In this document: positions 1-11,300 of the stretch, piece by piece
How positions within the stretch are numbered: the first letter of the stretch is position 1
Layout of the letters: each line of letters begins with the position of its first letter
Source: Limnoperna fortunei
Taxonomy: Eukaryota > Mollusca > Bivalvia > Mytilida > Modiolidae
DNA length: 64,000 nucleotides
Reading direction: 5' to 3'
Assembly: GCA_944474755.1 (NCBI GenBank)
Contig: OX104112.1
Location: forward strand, 57,765,176 to 57,829,175
Position numbers and translations under genes: made by a program
Notes under the pieces: model-generated
What the model saw: the letters and a program-made list of their open reading frames with translations, nothing else
Database searches by the model: none
What the model was told of the DNA's origin: nothing

Positions 1-750
1 ACTAAAATTAATTTAAAACGACAACCATCTAACATTTTTGTGTTGAAAAAATATAAATAAATAAAAAACAAGCAATAATTATATTCCTCAGTATACAATA
101 TGTTGTGTTACATAAAGGTTTAAAAGTTACTTCCAGTCAAACGTCGTATCTGCCAGAATCTCAATTACACCAGTACTATAGTAGTATTTGTGTATTACTT
201 TGTATAGCACATCAACATTATTAATAATTTTGCATTGGCACATAAGAATTACTTTGAACTGCTCAGATCAACTGCATACTTATTAAATGTGGATCTGACC
301 AGTCCATTTAAGCACAAATTCATGTTATTTGTTTTTGGGGGGGGGGGGGGGGGATTTTCCATAACCAGTGGCTAATTGTTACCGTGTGTTCTCTGGCCTA
401 ATGCATTGACAAGATCCAGGATTCGTAGTATTTTATTATCACAAAAACATATTCAAAGCACGTGATATAACAAAAAAATCACATTTACATAAATGCAAAT
501 ACAAACGAATGAAAATTACAATTGATCAATTTTGGCAAGTGATCATTAATTTATGAAAAAAAAATGCATATTACAAATGAATATTCAACTTCTATTTCAG
601 CCCTTATCTATAAAAAACTAGTTACTTAGGTTTAAATGGAAATGTTTATTAATTATAAGTTTATTTCTATAATCATCGTAACGTTGTTGAGATTGTTAAA
701 TAGTTGAAACACTCAAATCCCAATGAATGCTAACCCCCTAAATATTAAGA
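1..750. other. Intergenic sequence, no gene seen; poly-G run
   Basis: AT-rich sequence with no supported exon or recognisable repeat end. The only notable feature is a 17-base G homopolymer at 337-353. Confidence 0.6.
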
Positions 751-1187
751 CAGGGATCCTCACAACGTGTCTAGATGCGTATTGTATGCGTCTTTTCAGA
801 TCTTGACGCACTTTTTCAACATCTAACGCATCCTAGTACACGTCGGTGTCAGTTGTCAGACAGATACGAATTTCTGTCATGTCAATACCGTCTCCGATGT
901 GTGATTACATATTCTTACAAAAGGCGATCGATTTTTACCTGTTTCCTCCGATTCTCAGCAGGTAGCAATCACCAGGCGGCAAATATGCTTTAAGATGTTT
1001 ATTAAACAATAAACGTGCAGTGTTGATTGACACTCTTTATGGTTTAAATTAAGCATTGACAATATACTCATTTCAAATTTTAATACATGGTCGGAACCTT
1101 GCAGTTGCACTCCTTACGATTTTTTTTAAAAGTAAGAATTCTTGACCCGTACAAAGATATCTTCAATATGAACATTAATTAGTTATC
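751..1187 (+). repeat. Left outer arm of the foldback-like element
   Basis: This arm is an imperfect inverted copy of 5002-5418. Shared blocks include GTCTAGATGCGTATTGTA near the tip and AAGATATCTTCAATATGAAC at the inner end. A 72-codon open frame inside it is not gene-like. Confidence 0.8.
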
Positions 1188-1294
1188 TAATAAACTTTTA
1201 ATTTTTGAATATATCAATAAGATAATCTGCTATAGACAAGGATCTGAAAAAAGGGGGTGGGTGGGTAATGAGTTGTCTGGAAGAAATATTATGT

Positions 1295-1410
1295 CAGCAT
1301 CTGCATCCAGGTAAGACAAAAGTCTCTCTTTAATGGGCAAACATCAGCATGTTTCAAGTAATGAGTGCAGTTTAATCATACTCCAAAAGACTTCCAAACT
1401 CAGCTATTAC
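1295..1410 (+). repeat. Left inner arm of the foldback-like element
   Basis: Inverted match to 3625-3757. The most conserved part is around TTAATGGGCAAACATCAGCA, which reads in reverse complement near 3695-3715. Confidence 0.75.
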
Positions 1411-1412
1411 TA

Positions 1413-1860
1413 AGGCCAAAGAAAAAGATATGTGTGTTTCCGGTTACCCGACCCTACCTATTTTTTTGAAGCCAACACTAAAGTTTTTTTTTGCGTTTTT
1501 AACGGAGGTTACTTCAAACCAGAAAACTCCCGGTATTGTTCCGGGTTTTAGTTCTATTTTCATACTTCTGTCCCGACATGGCGGCTAAATGTAAACATAT
1601 TTACGCTTGTAACGATATTGATAGCTCATTTAATGACTGTACAAGTCTAGACTTTTAAAAGCTTTATGGTAAATTCTTGAAACTTACAAGCTTTACACCT
1701 ACAAAGGTATAAAAGATAAAGGTCAAGATTTAAATTACTAAGTTAACCAATACGATTCACGATTCAAAAAAAAAAATTCAAAAAAAATAATAATAATCGA
1801 CCTACCTACCTATTTATAATTCTATGTAACCGGAAACACACATATTTTTTTGTTTGGCCT
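1413..1860. mobile_element. Short non-autonomous DNA transposon (MITE) with about 35-bp terminal inverted repeats
   Basis: The left end AGGCCAAAGAAAAAG... and the right end ...TTTGTTTGGCCT are inverted copies, and both continue into TGTGTGTTTCCGGTTAC or its complement. The element is 448 bp with no coding capacity. The flanks give at most a TA target duplication, so the superfamily is unresolved. Confidence 0.75.
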
Positions 1861-2059
1861 AATATAAAATAGCATGGGATAAACATTCTTTACAAGCCAT
1901 ATTATATCTTTTTATGAAAAGACATTTCATGAGTCGGTCATCCAAGAAAACAGATGTATACAGGCATTTAGCTGACTCTGTCGAGCAGGGGTATAAAAAA
2001 GAACAAAAGATCTCAATGCTTTTATTGGGGTATATAGTTGTCCTCATTTCCGTCATTTG

Positions 2060-2375
2060 GTTTCTGGATGATAATTCAAAAAGTTTATATCCGATTTGAA
2101 TGAAACTTTGGGATATTGTTATATATCGGGTTGGTAACAATCCTATCGATTATGGGGAAAATCCGTCAAATTTCAAGGTCATAGTCCACAAAAAACATTA
2201 GAAATTTTAACAAAAAAGTTGTTTCCGAACAATAACTCAAAAAGTTTGCATCCGATTTCAATGAAACTTTGGGATATTGTTATATATCAGGTTGGTAAAA
2301 AGCCTATTTATTTTGGGGGAAATCCGTCAAATTTCAAGGTTGCAGTCTACAATAAACGTTAGAAATTTTTACAAA
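2060..2375 (+). repeat. Two-copy direct repeat of about 155 bp
   Basis: The block around TGAAACTTTGGGATATTGTT occurs near 2100 and again near 2260. Each copy is followed by similar text (AATCCGTCAAATTTCAAGGT). The two copies are tandem and moderately diverged. Confidence 0.75.
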
Positions 2376-3624
2376 AGCTGGGGTATCAGTGATCGCTAGA
2401 TCGACTTTGTCTAGTTTATAAGGAAGATGTTTTGAAATTAAGTGTACTTCCACATGGGACATAAAATATCATGCACATCAAATGTAAACTATGGTGTTGC
2501 AAGGGGAAAAAAGAACACTAGGAGAATAAAAGTAATTTTTAAAAAACCCCTACCTATGGACCCAATCATTTTGATGCCAGTCAGGCAATGGTAAACAAAC
2601 AATTTTTCAAATCTGGCCTTAAGTCATCACCTGCTTTTGTGAGTTCAACCCGGAAAACATTTATATGAGGACCTCTGACAGAAAAAAAACCTAACCTATC
2701 ATATACATAAGCTTTTGCACCTAAACTGACACACAAAACTGGCCAATCGTGAATACATGTAAGTATTCCTTCTAAAGTGACCACTCCCGGGTAAATAAAA
2801 GTACAACAAATAGAAGTAACAACTTACTGTAAAATATTTCATTAAGCTTTGTAATGAAATCAAGAATAAAACACCTATACATATTTTCATACTCTATTAA
2901 CATAATTATAATAAAACAATTACTGCCAAATAATTTTCTTTTTTTTTCACCCACATTAGGATCTTATTAGAATAATTGGTACCAATACATATCATGCCTC
3001 ACTTTGGGTCAGAATTATAGAGAATAAAGTGTATGGATACGAGTGTCTGTATTAGGGTTTGACACCAACTTTTTACGGTACTAGCCCTCAGGGCTACTGT
3101 CTTGTAAAAATCACTAGCCCTCAGCAACATTTCCTAGCCCTGTACACAAGTACTGTTTTCAAAAATACTAAGCTAGGACTTGTAGTTATAATTATAGGGA
3201 GAAGTCACTTCTCTTTTTGTAGATGCTCAGGCAAGGTCAAAATAAGAGAGAATTTACTTCTCTTTGTTAGGCTTACAGGGAAAGGTGAGTGAACAACAGG
3301 CAGAAGTAAAATTTAATGTTGTGATAAGCATCATGTTGTTTTGTTTTATATGCATTCTTATTTTAATTTGGACTTATTTTCTGAAGTTTAAATTATTGAG
3401 GATAAAGTATCAATGAACAGTGATACTTGTAGGATTTTTTTATGGTGAGTCCTGGACTCGTCACTCTCGAGTCCCAAAAAATTTTCATGAGTCCCACATA
3501 TCGCAGACGAGTCCAGGTAAGTGCTTGCATACAACCTTTTTCTTTGATGACCGACCCAGTAAATGTCTTTTATAAAAAGATATAATATGGCTTGCAGAAT
3601 GTTTATCCAATGCTATTTTATATT

Positions 3625-3757
3625 ATTAGTAGCTGAATTTACAAGTCTTTTGGAGTATGATTGATGTGCACTCATTACTTGAAACATGCTGATGTTTGCC
3701 CATTAAAGAGAGACTTTTGTCTTATCTTGATAGAGATATGCTGACATTAACAGGGGC
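3625..3757 (-). repeat. Right inner arm of the foldback-like element
   Basis: Reverse-complement counterpart of 1295-1410. It is separated from the outer right arm by an insertion beginning near 3758. Confidence 0.75.
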
Positions 3758-5001
3758 CGCGCTGGGCTTCGCCAATGTCGCCAAAGTGCGAATTTTTTTT
3801 CATTTGGCGACAAAATATTGCGTCTGGCGATTTTTTTGGCGCCAAGGTTTTATAGTGTTAAACGATGCATGCACGTTTTAAATTTATCGGTAATCGAGGA
3901 TTGCATCATTAAAGATCCTTTGTCGGCTTCTATGGTCGTAAATACACGTGTATTGTGTAGTATCCAGTGACATGTCTGTTATTTGGAGTTATTAAACGGA
4001 AATCGGCAATAAATGAATTAACAAAGTTGTCTGATGAAAAGCAGCTAAAATACCCTGCATCACATTTGAGTAGACGTGTAATAAAACAATTGATGTTGTT
4101 AATTAATTTATAAAAATAACAAAACAAACATATTTTTGTAGTAATAATTTTTTTATAATGTAATTAATAAAATACAGGTATGAAAACTGACATCGTTGTT
4201 AGGGGTGAAACGATACAGTTACTCAACGATACGATACATATCGTAGAATTTCTCAACGATACTATTACTTACGATACGATACGATACATTCGATCGTTAT
4301 ATACATATTCATTGATTTTTGTGAAACGTATTCATATTGAGATCTATAGATTGCCGGCGGAACTTTTAATTTCATCACGGCACTACCATTGGCAAATTGG
4401 CAATCACGTTTTCCTCAGCCATAGCTATGGCGGATTTTTGCATCTCCGCATTGAAGATTTCCGACGGAAATAGCTAAAATAGTGATGTTAGGTAAAGAAC
4501 GCGTACCGAATCGAAAATTGACAATTTTGTACCGTACACCGAAATTCATCAAAATACCGTAGATTTTCGGTACTTCGGAGAATCGTTTCACCCCTAATCG
4601 TTGTTGAGTGATTTCCGGACCGGATGTCCGTCTTAATTTATTTCGTAATTAGAAAACTCTTACACATCCGTAGTTCTATTTGCAGTATTTCCGGTTTTAT
4701 GTTCATTCACGGGAATAGACGTTTCTAATAAATTACTGTAAAATTTTGGTTTTCTGCCAACAAGAAATCACCCACACATCTTTTCATGATTAAAATACAA
4801 TTAGTGTACGGGCTGCTCGAGACCAAACTTTTGAAAAATTGAATTACAAGTCCGGCAAACTTGGATTTCGTCCGACGTTACAGAATATGTCGCACATAAT
4901 GTTAAACAATTTCGCCATGTCATATAGTGATCTTGCGATTTCTAATATGGCGACACTTTTACAAAACTGGCGACGGAAAATTGCAGTTGGCGATTTTTAA
5001 T
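3758..5001. mobile_element. Insertion of unknown type inside the right arm
   Basis: About 1.24 kb splits the right arm and has no partner in the left arm. Its edges contain related TCGCCAATGTCGCC and TGGCGA-rich text. It carries the hAT-type MITE at 4200-4596. No protein is recognisable. The precise ends were not resolved. Confidence 0.5.
4200..4596. mobile_element. hAT-type MITE, 397 bp, with perfect 8-bp target site duplication
   Basis: The termini TAGGGGTGAAACGAT and ATCGTTTCACCCCTA are inverted repeats of about 15 bp. They are flanked by identical ATCGTTGT at 4192-4199 and 4597-4604. An 8-bp duplication together with TAGGGGTG-type ends is the signature of the hAT superfamily. The interior is rich in CGATAC steps and non-coding, so the element is non-autonomous. 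Confidence 0.9.
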
Positions 5002-5418
5002 AACTAATTAATGTTCATATTGAAGATATCTTTGTACCAGTCAAGAATTCTTACTTTAAAAAAAATCGTAACTGCAATGCAAGGTTCTGAACGTGATTAA
5101 AATTTGAAACGAGTGTATTATCAACGCTTAAATTTAACCATAAAGAGTGTCCATCAACACTGCACGTTTATTGTTTAATAAACATCTTAATCAAAGCATA
5201 TTTGCCCCCCGAGTGATTACATGTATTACCTGCTGAGAATCGGACGACAGGTAAATATCGATCGCCATTTGTAAGGATACGTAATCACGCATCTGAGACG
5301 GAATTGAAATGATGGAAATTCCTACACGTCTGACAACTGACACGGACACGTACTGGGACGCGTTAGATGTTGAAAAGACGCGTACAATACGCATCTAGAC
5401 GCGTTGCGAGGATCCCTG
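5002..5418 (-). repeat. Right outer arm of the foldback-like element
   Basis: Imperfect reverse complement of 751-1187, ending in GAGGATCCCTG. Many differences are C/T or G/A changes at CpG sites, suggesting age and methylation-driven decay. Confidence 0.8.
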
Positions 5419-6790
5419 AATGAAAGTCCAGAAACAAACAGTTTGAACAAACTAATCAGTAATGTGATGTGTTATTACACACTTAAAAAATATTTAACTT
5501 AACAATGAAAAAAATTAACTAAAACAAAATTTTCAGTTAAAGAATTGTTTCCTTGTCATTAATTAATTGCACTCTAAATGAAGTAGAAATAAAATGAGAA
5601 AACAACAAGTTATGTAATATTTACTTCAAGTTGGTACACATGTAACAATAAACATACACTCTATCTAGAGCTTTTAAAACTTCATAGCTTTTAAAATGAA
5701 TTAGAATTTAAACAGATTTAAATAAAAAAACTGAAAGTGGTTGGCAAAGTTCTAATTTATATTAGGTTAAAATCTTTGCAATACACTTTTTTGATACAAT
5801 CAGTATCATAATTCAAACTGTGGCACAGTGTTCCAATCTGGTCCGGAAAGCTTTTATATTTTCTTTTACTTTGAACTGGTTTCCAGTCATATTTTCATAC
5901 TACGCTTTATGTACAAAGTAAATGTCAGAGGTAACTAACCAGCTTTTATTCATATTGGATTATTCCCCATTGTTAATGGCGCGTAAACACGATCAACATG
6001 ACCAAGTGACAAAATTACGAAGTCTTCTTAACAAAATGGAAATAAAATTTAAGGTGACATTGGTTTTAAACACAATTATTTTTCAACTTAAATTTGTTTT
6101 AATAAATGTTATAACAAAATGTTTATAAATTTTAAAGAATTTTAATTTTGAAACTTATTTAAAAAGCATTTTTTATCAATTGGTTACAATTTTTCATTAA
6201 GTGTCGTTGTACTCTTCATTTGCTTAGTTGTAACCATCTGTAATCAGTTGTATCTCGGATGTAAATAAATGGCTGTAATCCATTTTAAACAATCAAAACA
6301 TACCAGAAATGAGTTAAATACGCGAAATCTTTGCAATTTTTATTTGCATTACATATTTTATCAAAAGGTGGAAATATGTGTGCATCAGTACAATATACGA
6401 CACTTTAGTTTGCATATATTGACCAGGAGCACCACAAAATCATGTTAATGGGATAACCTGTAAAGACATTGATTGACACCTACTGTTTAAAACTATTAAG
6501 GTCTCATGGCTTAGTTTAACGATTTACCAAGACTTCCACCTTTTGAGTAAATATGTAAAACTATAAAAAAATTCAGAAGATCTTGCATATTATTATTAAA
6601 CTCAATTCTCAAACATTTTATGTTTTGCTAATGGATAACTTGCCATTTGCTTATTTTGGGTATATGTCTAATTTTCAAATGTGAGGAACAAAATAAAAGT
6701 AGACTATAACAATCTATAATGAAAATTTTAACTGGTTGATAAACAAATAACTCTTACATGTATATTGATTTGAAATTCAAAGTTCTTAGT
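5419..6790. other. Intergenic or 5' flank of the zinc-finger gene; no certain feature
   Basis: No repeat end or known protein is seen. A short open stretch at 5976-6052 starts with ATGGCGCG and ends in AAG before GTGACA, so it could be a 5' exon, but it does not join in frame to the start at 8389. No promoter could be assigned. Confidence 0.4.
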
Positions 6791-6799
6791 TTTGTGGAC

Positions 6800-7480
6800 T
6801 TTTAACTTTTTTACTCCTTTGAGGTAGCCTATTGATATTTGGCATGTGAGTAGATCTTTTCAAGGGGATGTATCATGTCCGGACCTTGGAACTTTGACCT
6901 ATTGGTCTAAGTGTTCCCGGCCACAAGGGACCTAATAATGGTCTGCGTCCGTGTGTCCCTCTGTCACACTTTTATGGACACAACTCCTCTAAAACCGCTT
7001 GACAAATTGCTTTGATATTTAGTATTATTAATTGTTATCATGGGTAGATGTGCATACTATACTGTGATTTTGATTTTTCAAATTTTGTAGGAGTTATGGG
7101 ACTTTTACCCTTCAGCAAAATAATACAATGGTAGATCTTGTGGAAACATCTCCTCTGAAACCACTTGACAGATTGCTTTGCTGTTTGGTTGGATTAGTTT
7201 TTATGATGTATAGATGTACTTAATCTCCCACCATTTTGAGTAGTTGTGGAACTGACTACTTTAGCAATAAAATACAATGGTAGATAATGTGTATCTCTGA
7301 AACCATTCAATGGTTGCTTTGATATTTAATAGGATTAATTGCTAAGATGGGTAGATGTGCATAATATACCATCATTTTGATTTGTCAATTTTTTGAGGAG
7401 TTATGGGACTTTGACCATTTTAGCAATATTGAAAGCAAATTTTATCAAGCTTCACATTCTCATGAAGTTTTCTTAGCTCT
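6800..7480 (+). repeat. Decayed tandem core of a bivalve-type repeat element
   Basis: There are about four diverged units of roughly 150 bp. Each contains a version of 'cctctgaaaccacttgac', 'ttgctttgatattta' and 'aggagttatgggacttt'. A 'gtctgcgtccgtgtgtccct' stretch near 6940 resembles the (CGTCCGT) microsatellite at the 5' end of the element at 52717. The termini are no longer clear. Confidence 0.65.
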
Positions 7481-7689
7481 TCCCTAATACCTGAAAAACA
7501 GTTCTAATATTACATACTTATTATTTTGTTGCAAAACTAAATGTATCACAAATTTTTTTTTTTTTCGATTTTATTGTCTCATGCCTCTTAGGCAATTAGT
7601 TTACTGCAGCGGCGGTGGACATTAGGCTATGTGTAGCAACTTGCCCTTGTTATATTTTATAGTTTTTTGAATGACAAATTTCTGTATAG

Positions 7690-8110
7690 GCAATTTTCTG
7701 ATCAAAATTTGTTGACAGTGAGGCCCACAGAGATTGATATCAGTTCACTGATACCTACTTACGTTATTTTTTTTTTTGATTGGCTTAATTTCTGTATAAC
7801 CAAGCATGATTGATGACAATATTTGATGTAGATGATGGTTTGATATAGGTGGTTCATCAGCAGGATATGACAGTTTAGTACAAGTAGGTGTCATCATAAC
7901 TAAACTTCAGTATTAACTTGACAATCTAGTGGTATTATGATAATATGTGGTACATAGCTTGCTGATGAAAGGCACAGGCCAGTTGGGTAGGTGTCACTTG
8001 ACATTGACCTCAATTTCATGGTCCAGTGACTACATTTAATTTTTTTAATTTGGGTCTGTTTCTCAGTAGCAATGCAACAGCATTATGTATGTTTATCTCG
8101 AAGTAATTTT
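7690..8110 (+). repeat. Decayed copy of the 146-bp-core repeat family
   Basis: The segment shares 'cacttgacattgacctcaat', 'atggtccagtgactac' and 'gttgctgatga'-like words with the well-preserved copies at 21736, 56707 and 58041. It is strongly diverged and lacks a clean end. It lies directly upstream of the coding exon of the zinc-finger gene. Confidence 0.6.
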
Positions 8111-8369
8111 ATTTTGTCGTTACTGAAATGTTATGCAGGTGATACATTTTCCTCTGTCAACACTTGTTGAATATAATTTTTGGGTGCAGAAAATTTTTTC
8201 AGGTCAGTTGGGGAATGACAAAGTGACTTAATTTTATTTGATGCCTTTGTAGACAAAATTAATGACTGTGTGACCCAGATTAAAAAAATTGGAGACAGGA
8301 TGGGAAATTTTTTAATTATTTTACCTCAAATTGTCATTCAATCATTTACATACATGTGGTTTGTTTTTT

Positions 8370-8388
8370 TTTATTTCCAGTTAAGAAG
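8370..8388 (+). promoter_or_regulatory. 3' splice site and start context of the zinc-finger gene
   Basis: A T-rich tract ends in TTATTTCCAG at 8371-8380, a good acceptor. It is followed by TTAAGAAG and then ATGG at 8389. The open frame extends 11 codons further upstream, but those codons are the polypyrimidine tract, so the ATG at 8389 is the preferred start. Confidence 0.75.
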
Positions 8389-11300
8389 ATGGACCAATCT
8401 GAAAATTCCACTGGGTTATTCTCTACAGAAACTTTCACAAAAAATATTACCAGCGAACATGACCATTTGGTAGTTGAAAATGGTTACAAAGAAGAACATG
8501 TCAAAATTGAAGTTCCTAATGTAAATGGCAATCATTCTGATGAGACAAACTCTGAAACAAATAGTAAATTTCTAGAAAATGTTGAGGTAAATTCTTATGA
8601 TTTAAAAGATTGTAAAGGTGACGTTAGAGTGGAAGAGGATATGGACCATTTAACATCAAATTCAAATGTTTCGGATGTAAGTGCATATGAGGATAGTGAG
8701 AAATCAATGGACATTTCAGAAAACCGAGTTGACTGTGATGGGACAGTAGACAATAGTAACGAGCTTCAAAGAAATTGTAATTCTGAAATTCAGGACCAAA
8801 TAAAAGATGACAATTTACCACTGTCTAAACCTGAGGAAGATGTCAAGTTTGATAATGATAAAAACAGTCTTCAAAAGGAGGCTTTGGTCAAAGAAGTGAT
8901 AGATTTTGAGAATAAATCTGTTGCAGAGAACTTGCCAAGATGTGACGGAAATGAGCAAATAGAAGAAAGTATAAAAGTTTCAAATAAAACTGATGATGTA
9001 AGCAATGAGAAAAATTCTACAGAAATAGAACAGTCCAACGATAATGATAGTAATAGTCTTCAAAATGAGACTTTATTAAGTGAGAAGGTTGACTGTGATG
9101 CTAAATCGGGAGGAGAGAACTCTTCAGCAATTGAAGAAAATAAGAATAAAGAAACTGTTGACATAGAAGATGAAAATGGAATAGTTTCTAACAAAACCGA
9201 TGTCTGTAATGAGAAAGATTCTTTAGAACAGCCAAATAATGGGACAGAAATATTGGAAACAAAAGTACAAAACAAATTAAATGAGAAAACAGTAACAGTT
9301 GTCCAAGAAGACGCAAAGACAATAAAACCAAACTTAAACTTAAAATCAGTGGATAAAGTTACAGATCTTGATGGCTCAGAAATTCTAATTACAATAAATG
9401 AGGAAATTGAGGAAAGTGATAATGAAGAAAATGAAATAAAAGAGAAGAAAGATACAAATTTGGTTGAGGTTCAGGAGCCAAAACAGGTTGATAAGTTAGT
9501 AAAACAAGAGTCAAAGGAAGTTGTAATTATTAAAAACATAAACAATAAAGCGGAAATTGCTGCGAAGGTTCCAATATTGTCTCAGCCGTTAACAACTGTT
9601 GTGAATATTAGACCAGGCAGTGTTGCACCAAATTCAATGGCGGCAACAACTGTAAGATTTCCCGTAATGCCAGGCCCAGTACTGCAGTATACAGTACCAC
9701 CAAGTAGTCGTGCAAATTCACAGAATAAGTATATCAATGTTGGTGGCCAACAAATTTTAATAACTGTTCCAGTATCAAGCATGGGGTCTGTTGTTAATAC
9801 AGTAAATTCATTTCAGTCAGTAAATGTCAATATGGTTGCAGCTACATTTCCACCTCCGAATCCCAACAAGAGTGCTTTAGATAAAACACTAGATATTGAT
9901 ATTCCACAGTCAAGCTGGGAACAGATTGAATTGATTAAGCATGAAGTTTTAACGAGAAAACCAGACAATGCTTTTTGGGGAGGATTGGCTAATGTGAGTA
10001 AAAAGGCTGAATTAAGTAATGTAGCCAAATTTTTGTTTGATTTGGGTAGTGACATTGTAAAGGAATGTGCTTATGAACAGATAGTCATGGTTCAGAAGAA
10101 AAAGGAGGATGCAGAACAGTTGAACGATACCGAAAAAGAAAGTTTGCAACGCATGAAAAAAGTTGTTCATGAGCTCAAAGACAAGTTGAAATATCTTCAT
10201 GATCTTCCTAAAATTAAGTGTAGTTGTGGATTTACGACAGATTCCAACAATGTTATGTGTTTACACAAAGAGTATCCCCATACAGATATGTCCTTATTCA
10301 AAATTAGCAAATTAAATTGTGCTCACTGTAATGAAGAGTTTGAAGGCAAGTTAGCTGCAGATTTCTTTAGAGCTCATCTAGCAAAAGAACATAAAGGTAG
10401 TGGCAAGTTTTACAACAAGCCTTCTCATTATCAATGTAATCTTTGTCCTTTTGAGGGAAGTAACAAGAACAATTTAACGAAGCATCAATTAAAATGTTTG
10501 AAAAACTTCAAGCAACATTTGAATCTAGCACCACATCATGTTGATATAAACTTAATTTTAAAGAACATATTCTACAAATTTCAAGTTCATAATAAGAAAC
10601 TTCAACAAACCCAAGTACCATCAGTAGACATCCATGACACTAGAAGCAAGATACCAATTGTTCAGACTAAACCGATAATACAGAACAATCCATTAATACA
10701 ACCAAAACCTGTGGACAGACCAATTATTGTCAATCCCAACCGCCAAATTATGCCAACTCAATTTCAGCCTTCTCCTATCACAGGTGTATCGCCTTCAAAC
10801 ACGTGGCAAAATAATTACAGCAGAATGATGCAAGCACCTATTGGTTTTCCTGTGGAAGGACCTAGATATGCTCAAATTCAGAAACCACCTCCACCGTTGA
10901 AACAAGGTAATGCTAGTAAGCCTACTGTTAACCAACTGCTGAAGACACAGCAAACGAATGCTTTGACAAATAGGGCTGGTTTTGAGGTTTGCGAAATTTG
11001 TGGAGGATACGTGAAAGACAGAATGTCTTTGAGAATACACTTCTTCTATGCTCACAAAATAGAAATGCCAGCTCATGTATTTAGTAAACCTCTAGCACCT
11101 TTATTCTGTAACATCTGTAATGAAAGATTCTGGACTTCTCAGGGTTTTGCAAAACACAAAACTAGCCTCAAGCATCAAGAAAACAACAAGAAATTGGAAT
11201 CTGTCTCGAATCAGTGCTGGATTTGTCATCAGAAACCAGGAAACTTGTACCATCATTTGCATAAATTTCACCGTTTAACAACCAGTGAATGCATGATACT

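Larger units (their letters stand above)
751..5418. mobile_element. Foldback-like DNA element with long inverted arms, carrying nested insertions
   Basis: The outer ends are inverted copies: CAGGGATCCTC at 751 and GAGGATCCCTG ending at 5418. Inverted similarity continues from 751 to about 1187 against 5002-5418, and resumes at about 1295-1410 against 3625-3757. The right arm is interrupted by about 1.2 kb of other sequence (3758-5001), and the left arm has about 110 bp with no partner. No transposase is recognisable between the arms. The CAGGG...CCCTG termini would fit an hAT-type element, but I could not see a matching target duplication. The call could also be a composite of two inverted copies of one repeat. 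Confidence 0.65.

Noticed and set aside
8356..8388. Upstream start of the zinc-finger open frame (11 extra codons)
   Set aside because: These codons are the polypyrimidine tract and acceptor of an intron; the ATG at 8389 follows the splice site.
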